A stretch of 64,000 nucleotides of DNA from an uncultured Ruminococcus sp. (GTDB lineage: Bacteria; Bacillota; Clostridia; Oscillospirales; Ruminococcaceae), in contig CAJTLC010000002.1 in assembly GCA_910576995.1 (NCBI GenBank), positions 62,001 through 126,000 of the forward strand, read 5' to 3'. The first letter of the stretch is position 1, and each line of letters opens with the position of its first letter. Positions 60,945 to 64,000 of this stretch are shown here, piece after piece. Under the pieces are notes generated by a model. It saw only the letters and a program-made list of their open reading frames with translations, did no database searches and was not told the origin of the DNA. The translations under genes were made by a program, and so were the position numbers.

Positions 60945-61478
60945 TTGAAGAACATTTGGCATAATATCAGCCCTAAACGAATAAGTCCCGATCATTTCTA
61001 CGCTGTAATCGAGATCGGCAAGGGCAGCAAGATAAAATATGAGCTTGATAAGGAAACAGGGTACATAAAGATGGACAGGATACTTCACACGTCCACCCAT
61101 TACCCCGCCAATTACGGATTTATTCCCAGAACCTACTCGGATGACCTTGATCCGCTTGATGTGCTTGTTCTCTGCTCCGAAAGGCTTATGCCGCTTACCC
61201 TTGTAAAGTGCTACCCCATCGGAGTTATCAGAATGCTCGACAACGGTCATCACGACGATAAGATAATTGCAGTTCCCTTCGACGACCCTAATTATAATAT
61301 GTATATGGACATCGAGCAGTTACCTAAACATATATTTGACGAAATGACGCATTTTTTCACCGTGTATAAGGAACTTGAGAATAAAACTACGGTTGTAAAC
61401 GAGATCGATCATGCAGACGTTGCTAAAGAGATCATCGCTCACGACATCGACAATTACATCGATAACTTCTGCAAATAA
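60945..61478 (+). CDS. ppa: Inorganic pyrophosphatase, family I
   Basis: 177 residues from a TTG start preceded by GGAGGGA. Hydrolyses pyrophosphate released by biosynthesis. EIGKGSKIKYELDKETGYIK, HYPANYGFIPRTYSDDLDPL (metal-binding aspartates DxDPxD) and FDDPNYN are family signatures. It replaces or adds to membrane pyrophosphatases. A MITE-like hairpin occupies the leader. The next gene, a PRPP synthetase-like enzyme, also makes phosphate-transfer chemistry depend on nucleotide supply, but a palindromic repeat separates them. Confidence 0.93.
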   Translation: MKNIWHNISPKRISPDHFYAVIEIGKGSKIKYELDKETGYIKMDRILHTSTHYPANYGFIPRTYSDDLDPLDVLVLCSERLMPLTLVKCYPIGVIRMLDNGHHDDKIIAVPFDDPNYNMYMDIEQLPKHIFDEMTHFFTVYKELENKTTVVNEIDHADVAKEIIAHDIDNYIDNFCK

Positions 61479-61489
61479 GAATTTTTGAG

Positions 61490-61570
61490 ACTGTTCAGCA
61501 GCTTTTCGGTAAATTTTGCCGCTTTTTGCGTTGAAATCCGCACATAAAAAGCTGCCGACAAACTCTAAAA
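61490..61570. repeat. Family A-like palindrome (short)
   Basis: GAGACTGTTCAGCAGCTTTT pairs imperfectly with AAAAGCTGCCGACAAACTCT. The inner GGTAAATTTTGCC and AAATCCGCACAT recur in other copies (8269-8310, 10212-10378). It may act as the ppa terminator hairpin. Confidence 0.55.
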
Positions 61571-61601
61571 CAGAAGAATTCAAAAACGAAAGGATATTAT
61601 C

Positions 61602-62747
61602 ATGATTGCTTCAAGTGAAAATTTATTCAGCAGCGAAACAAGCGCAGCGCCCATCGGCATTATCGCCATGAACAGCGTAACTGAACTCGGAAACAAGATC
61701 AACAACTACCTCGTTGAATGGTCAAAAAGAGCAGGTTACGACGCCGACAGCTTTCTTATTGAAAGCGAATGCCCCCGTTTTTCTTCCGGCGACGGAAAAG
61801 GTCTTATCAAGTCTACGGTAAGAGGCAAAGACCTTTTCATCATCGTTGATGTCGGAAATTATAATGTAAAATATAATTACTTCGGATTCGAAAACGCAAT
61901 GTCTCCCGACGATCATTATCAGGATCTCAAGAGAATAATTCAGGCTGCAAGCGGAAAGGCTCACCGCGTTAATATCATCATGCCTATCCTTTACGGCGGC
62001 AGACAGCATAGAAGAAGCTACCGCGAATCGCTCGACTGCGCCTGTGCTTTGCAAGAACTCGAAGCAATGGGAGTTGCCAATATCGTCACTTTCGACGCTC
62101 ACGATCCGAGAGTTCAGAATGCCGTTCCGCTAATGGGCTTCGACAATGTTATGCCAACTTATCAGGTTCTTAAATGCCTTCTTAACGATGTTAAAGACAT
62201 CAAACCTACGAAGGAAAACTTCATGATCGTTTCCCCCGACGAGGGCGCTCTCAACAGAAATATGTACTACGCTTCCGTTCTCGGAGTGGATATGGGGATG
62301 TTCTACAAGCGCCGCGATTATTCTACTATTGTAAACGGCAGAAATCCTATCATCGCTCATGAATATCTCGGAAACCCCGTTGAAGGTAAGGATATTTTCG
62401 TTGCGGACGATATTATTTCTTCAGGCGAATCCATGCTTGATCTTGCATATAATCTTAAAGAAAAAGGCGCTGCAAGAATTTTCACATACGCTACGTACGC
62501 AATTTTCACAAACGGTCTTGATAAATTCGACGAAGCATATGAAAAAGGCATTATCGGCGGAGTTCTCGGCACCAATCTCACTTACAGATCGCCGGAACTT
62601 CTCAGCAGACCTTGGTTCCATGAAGTTGACGTGTCAAAGTATATTGCATACTTCATTGAAGCGATCAACCACGAAGTATCTATCAGCAAAATTCTCGATC
62701 CTCATGCTAAGATCGACGCTCTGCTCAAAAAATATGGAATAAAATAA
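61602..62747 (+). CDS. Ribose-phosphate pyrophosphokinase-like protein
   Basis: 381 residues, longer than standard Prs (about 315). Prs homology includes MPILYGGRQHRRSYRESLDC, IVTFDAHDPRVQNAVPLMGF, IVSPDEGALNR and the PRPP-binding loop DIFVADDIISSGESML. The catalytic flexible loop and N-terminal half are divergent (FSSGDGKGLIKSTVRGKDLF). It probably makes PRPP from ribose 5-phosphate, or is a Prs paralogue; a second classical prs elsewhere is possible. AAAGGA precedes the ATG. High-expression codon bias. Confidence 0.87.
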   Translation: MIASSENLFSSETSAAPIGIIAMNSVTELGNKINNYLVEWSKRAGYDADSFLIESECPRFSSGDGKGLIKSTVRGKDLFIIVDVGNYNVKYNYFGFENAMSPDDHYQDLKRIIQAASGKAHRVNIIMPILYGGRQHRRSYRESLDCACALQELEAMGVANIVTFDAHDPRVQNAVPLMGFDNVMPTYQVLKCLLNDVKDIKPTKENFMIVSPDEGALNRNMYYASVLGVDMGMFYKRRDYSTIVNGRNPIIAHEYLGNPVEGKDIFVADDIISSGESMLDLAYNLKEKGAARIFTYATYAIFTNGLDKFDEAYEKGIIGGVLGTNLTYRSPELLSRPWFHEVDVSKYIAYFIEAINHEVSISKILDPHAKIDALLKKYGIK

Positions 62748-62754
62748 AAACATC

Positions 62755-62920
62755 TTAGGGCTTGTTTGAAAAATAGATATATTCTGAAAAATGCACAGAA
62801 ATTACTGTATGTTAGGAGAGAATCCGAAGGCAGGCTGTCGCCTGACGAGGATTTTCGACGACGCAGACAGTGATTTATGGGCGTTTTGACGAATGTATGG
62901 ATTTTTCAAACAAGCCCTAA
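62755..62920. repeat. Palindromic MITE-like element, family B (166 bp, complete)
   Basis: TTAGGGCTTGTTTGAAAAAT and ATTTTTCAAACAAGCCCTAA are perfect terminal inverted repeats. The interior matches 22306-22468 closely. It sits 7 bp after the PRPP synthetase-like gene. Beyond the terminator that follows, 62958-63078 is A/T-rich and empty. Confidence 0.8.
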
Positions 62921-62923
62921 TTA

Positions 62924-62957
62924 CAGCCGGCTGTTTTCGCAGTCGGCTTTTGTTTAT
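62924..62957 (+). terminator. Terminator after the family B element
   Basis: CAGCCGGCTG pairs with CAGTCGGCT(T) around TTTTCG, followed by TTTTGTTT. Confidence 0.6.
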
Positions 62958-63078
62958 ATTTCACAAAAACTTTCATCATTCATCAAATCCGATATATTAA
63001 TATTTGAACCAATTAAATAGTCATCTTCGTAAAAATGTAAAATAAATGTGAAAGTTTTGTGAAAAATAGCCAAACAGG

Positions 63079-63107
63079 TTGACAAATATTCATCACAATG
63101 CTATAAT
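63079..63107 (+). promoter_or_regulatory. Promoter of the ABC fusion gene
   Basis: TTGACA at 63079-63084 and TATAAT at 63102-63107 with a 17-bp spacer, full consensus. Confidence 0.8.
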
Positions 63108-63142
63108 TTAAGTTGTTAAAATTTATGAAAGGAACTCATAAT

Positions 63143-64000
63143 ATGCTCCAACTTAAAGATGTCGTTAAAACATACGGCAGCGGCGACAATATTATAAAAG
63201 CCCTTAACGGCATAAGCATTACTTTCCGCGAAAATGAATTTGTAGCTATACTCGGTCATTCGGGCTGCGGTAAAACTACCATGCTCAACATCATAGGAGG
63301 TCTCGATCATTATACATCGGGCGACCTCATCATCAACGGCGTATCGACAAAAAAATATAAAGACCGCGACTGGGACGCTTACCGTAATCATTCTATCGGA
63401 TTCGTATTCCAAAGCTATAACCTCATCCCCCACCAGACAGTTCTTTCCAATGTGGAACTCGCTCTCACTATTTCGGGAATCTCAAAATCCGAAAGAAAAA
63501 AGCGCGCTAAAGAAGCCCTCGAAAAAGTAGGTCTCGGAAACCAGCTTAATAAAAAGCCGAATCAGATGTCAGGAGGTCAGATGCAGCGTGTTGCAATAGC
63601 GCGTGCGCTTATAAATAATCCTGACATTCTTCTTGCCGACGAACCTACCGGCGCGCTGGACAGCGAAACTTCAATTCAGGTAATGGAGCTTCTTAAAGAG
63701 ATTGCCAAAGATAAGCTTGTAATCATGGTTACTCATAACCCCGAACTTGCCACTGATTACGCAAACCGAATCGTAAAAGTCAAAGACGGTACTATAATTG
63801 ATGACAGCAACCCCTATATTCCCGAAAAAACAGACGCTGAAAAGCCCTCTGAAAAGAAACGCGTTTCAATGTCCTTCGGAACGGCTGTTTCCCTTTCAAT
63901 GAATAACCTAATGACGAAAAAAGGACGCACGATCCTTACAGCTTTTGCCGGTTCTATCGGCATTATCGGTATTGCGACCATTCTTTCACTCTCTTCTGGA
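63143..64000 (+). CDS. ABC transporter ATPase/permease fusion, MacB-like (cut by window end)
   Basis: 286 residues are visible and the frame is open at the window edge. The ATPase domain (about 1-225) has Walker A LGHSGCGKTTM, Q-loop VFQSYNLIPH, signature QMSGGQMQRVAIARA, Walker B ILLADEPTGALD and H-loop MVTHNPEL. After a charged linker the protein continues into SMNNLMTKKGRTILTAFAGS and a first membrane helix (IGIIGIATILSL), so the permease is fused. Such MacB-type fusions in Clostridia export peptides or lipids; the substrate is unknown. AAAGGA lies upstream of the ATG. Confidence 0.9.
   Translation, partial: MLQLKDVVKTYGSGDNIIKALNGISITFRENEFVAILGHSGCGKTTMLNIIGGLDHYTSGDLIINGVSTKKYKDRDWDAYRNHSIGFVFQSYNLIPHQTVLSNVELALTISGISKSERKKRAKEALEKVGLGNQLNKKPNQMSGGQMQRVAIARALINNPDILLADEPTGALDSETSIQVMELLKEIAKDKLVIMVTHNPELATDYANRIVKVKDGTIIDDSNPYIPEKTDAEKPSEKKRVSMSFGTAVSLSMNNLMTKKGRTILTAFAGSIGIIGIATILSLSSG

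Noticed and set aside
1..64000. CRISPR array, prophage or insertion sequence with transposase
   Set aside because: No regularly spaced direct repeats, phage structural genes or transposase motifs were seen; the repeats found are isolated palindromes.

Overview
The window looks like chromosome of a low-GC anaerobic Firmicute of the Oscillospiraceae, most likely Ruminococcus or a close relative. The reasons are an oxygen-sensitive class III ribonucleotide reductase, a V-type ATPase, a dockerin-tagged cell-wall enzyme, a Spo0A-like regulator, the hprK-murB-rapZ-whiA-dnaE-pfkA gene order, and promoters of the TTGACA-17-TATAAT kind with strong AGGAGG ribosome sites and fairly common TTG/GTG starts. 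No rRNA or tRNA gene, CRISPR array, phage or transposase gene was seen.

Layout. 1-7 kb: a Spo0A-like regulator with a dead receiver, an alkyltransferase, and a Bce-type two-component system with its ABC transporter. 7-11.4 kb: dockerin-tagged amidase, class II aldolase, pyrE, and an SGNH-like protein without its catalytic residues. 11.4-14.5 kb: nrdDG with two NrdR boxes. 14.6-22.3 kb: a small structured RNA, a DUF1292 protein, an Rrf2 regulator, a minus-strand operon DUF951-prfA-sua5-coaE-M18 aminopeptidase, a small unknown gene and an S1-domain protein. 22.5-35.2 kb: one long minus-strand run: rpe, an Rnf-like D-E-A trio, a membrane-anchored possible glycosidase, hprK, murB, rapZ, whiA, dnaE, pfkA and a zinc-ribbon protein. 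35.4-42.1 kb: rpsO, pnp, a small C39-like protein and a YtrA-type GntR/ABC operon. 42.2-50.8 kb: a complete nine-gene V-type ATPase operon (minus strand) behind a structured leader. 50.8-58.4 kb: ECF sigma factor and its probable anti-sigma, a VanY-like carboxypeptidase, a cytoplasmic leucine-rich-repeat protein and a large lipoprotein. 58.4-64 kb: a LacI-sensor diguanylate cyclase, pyrophosphatase, a PRPP synthetase-like protein, and the start of an ABC ATPase/permease fusion cut by the window edge.

How it fits together. Cell-envelope homeostasis recurs: Bce module, dockerin amidase, MurB, VanY, ECF sigma and the YtrA-type operon. Ion energetics is the second theme. The V-ATPase rotor ring keeps every sodium ligand known from Enterococcus hirae NtpK, while the Rnf-like trio has lost three of four iron-sulfur cysteines and the FMN threonine, so it is unlikely to be a normal redox pump.

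The most unusual structure outside genes is a set of small palindromic, MITE-like elements in at least three families (termini TTAGAACC/TTAGAG, TTAGGGCTTG, TAGACCTC). Their arms are complementary within a copy yet differ between copies. Three copies begin exactly at the TAG stop codon of the preceding gene. The best candidates for something new are the cofactor-poor Rnf-like module, the V-ATPase leader (hairpin plus terminator) and these stop-codon-associated palindromes.
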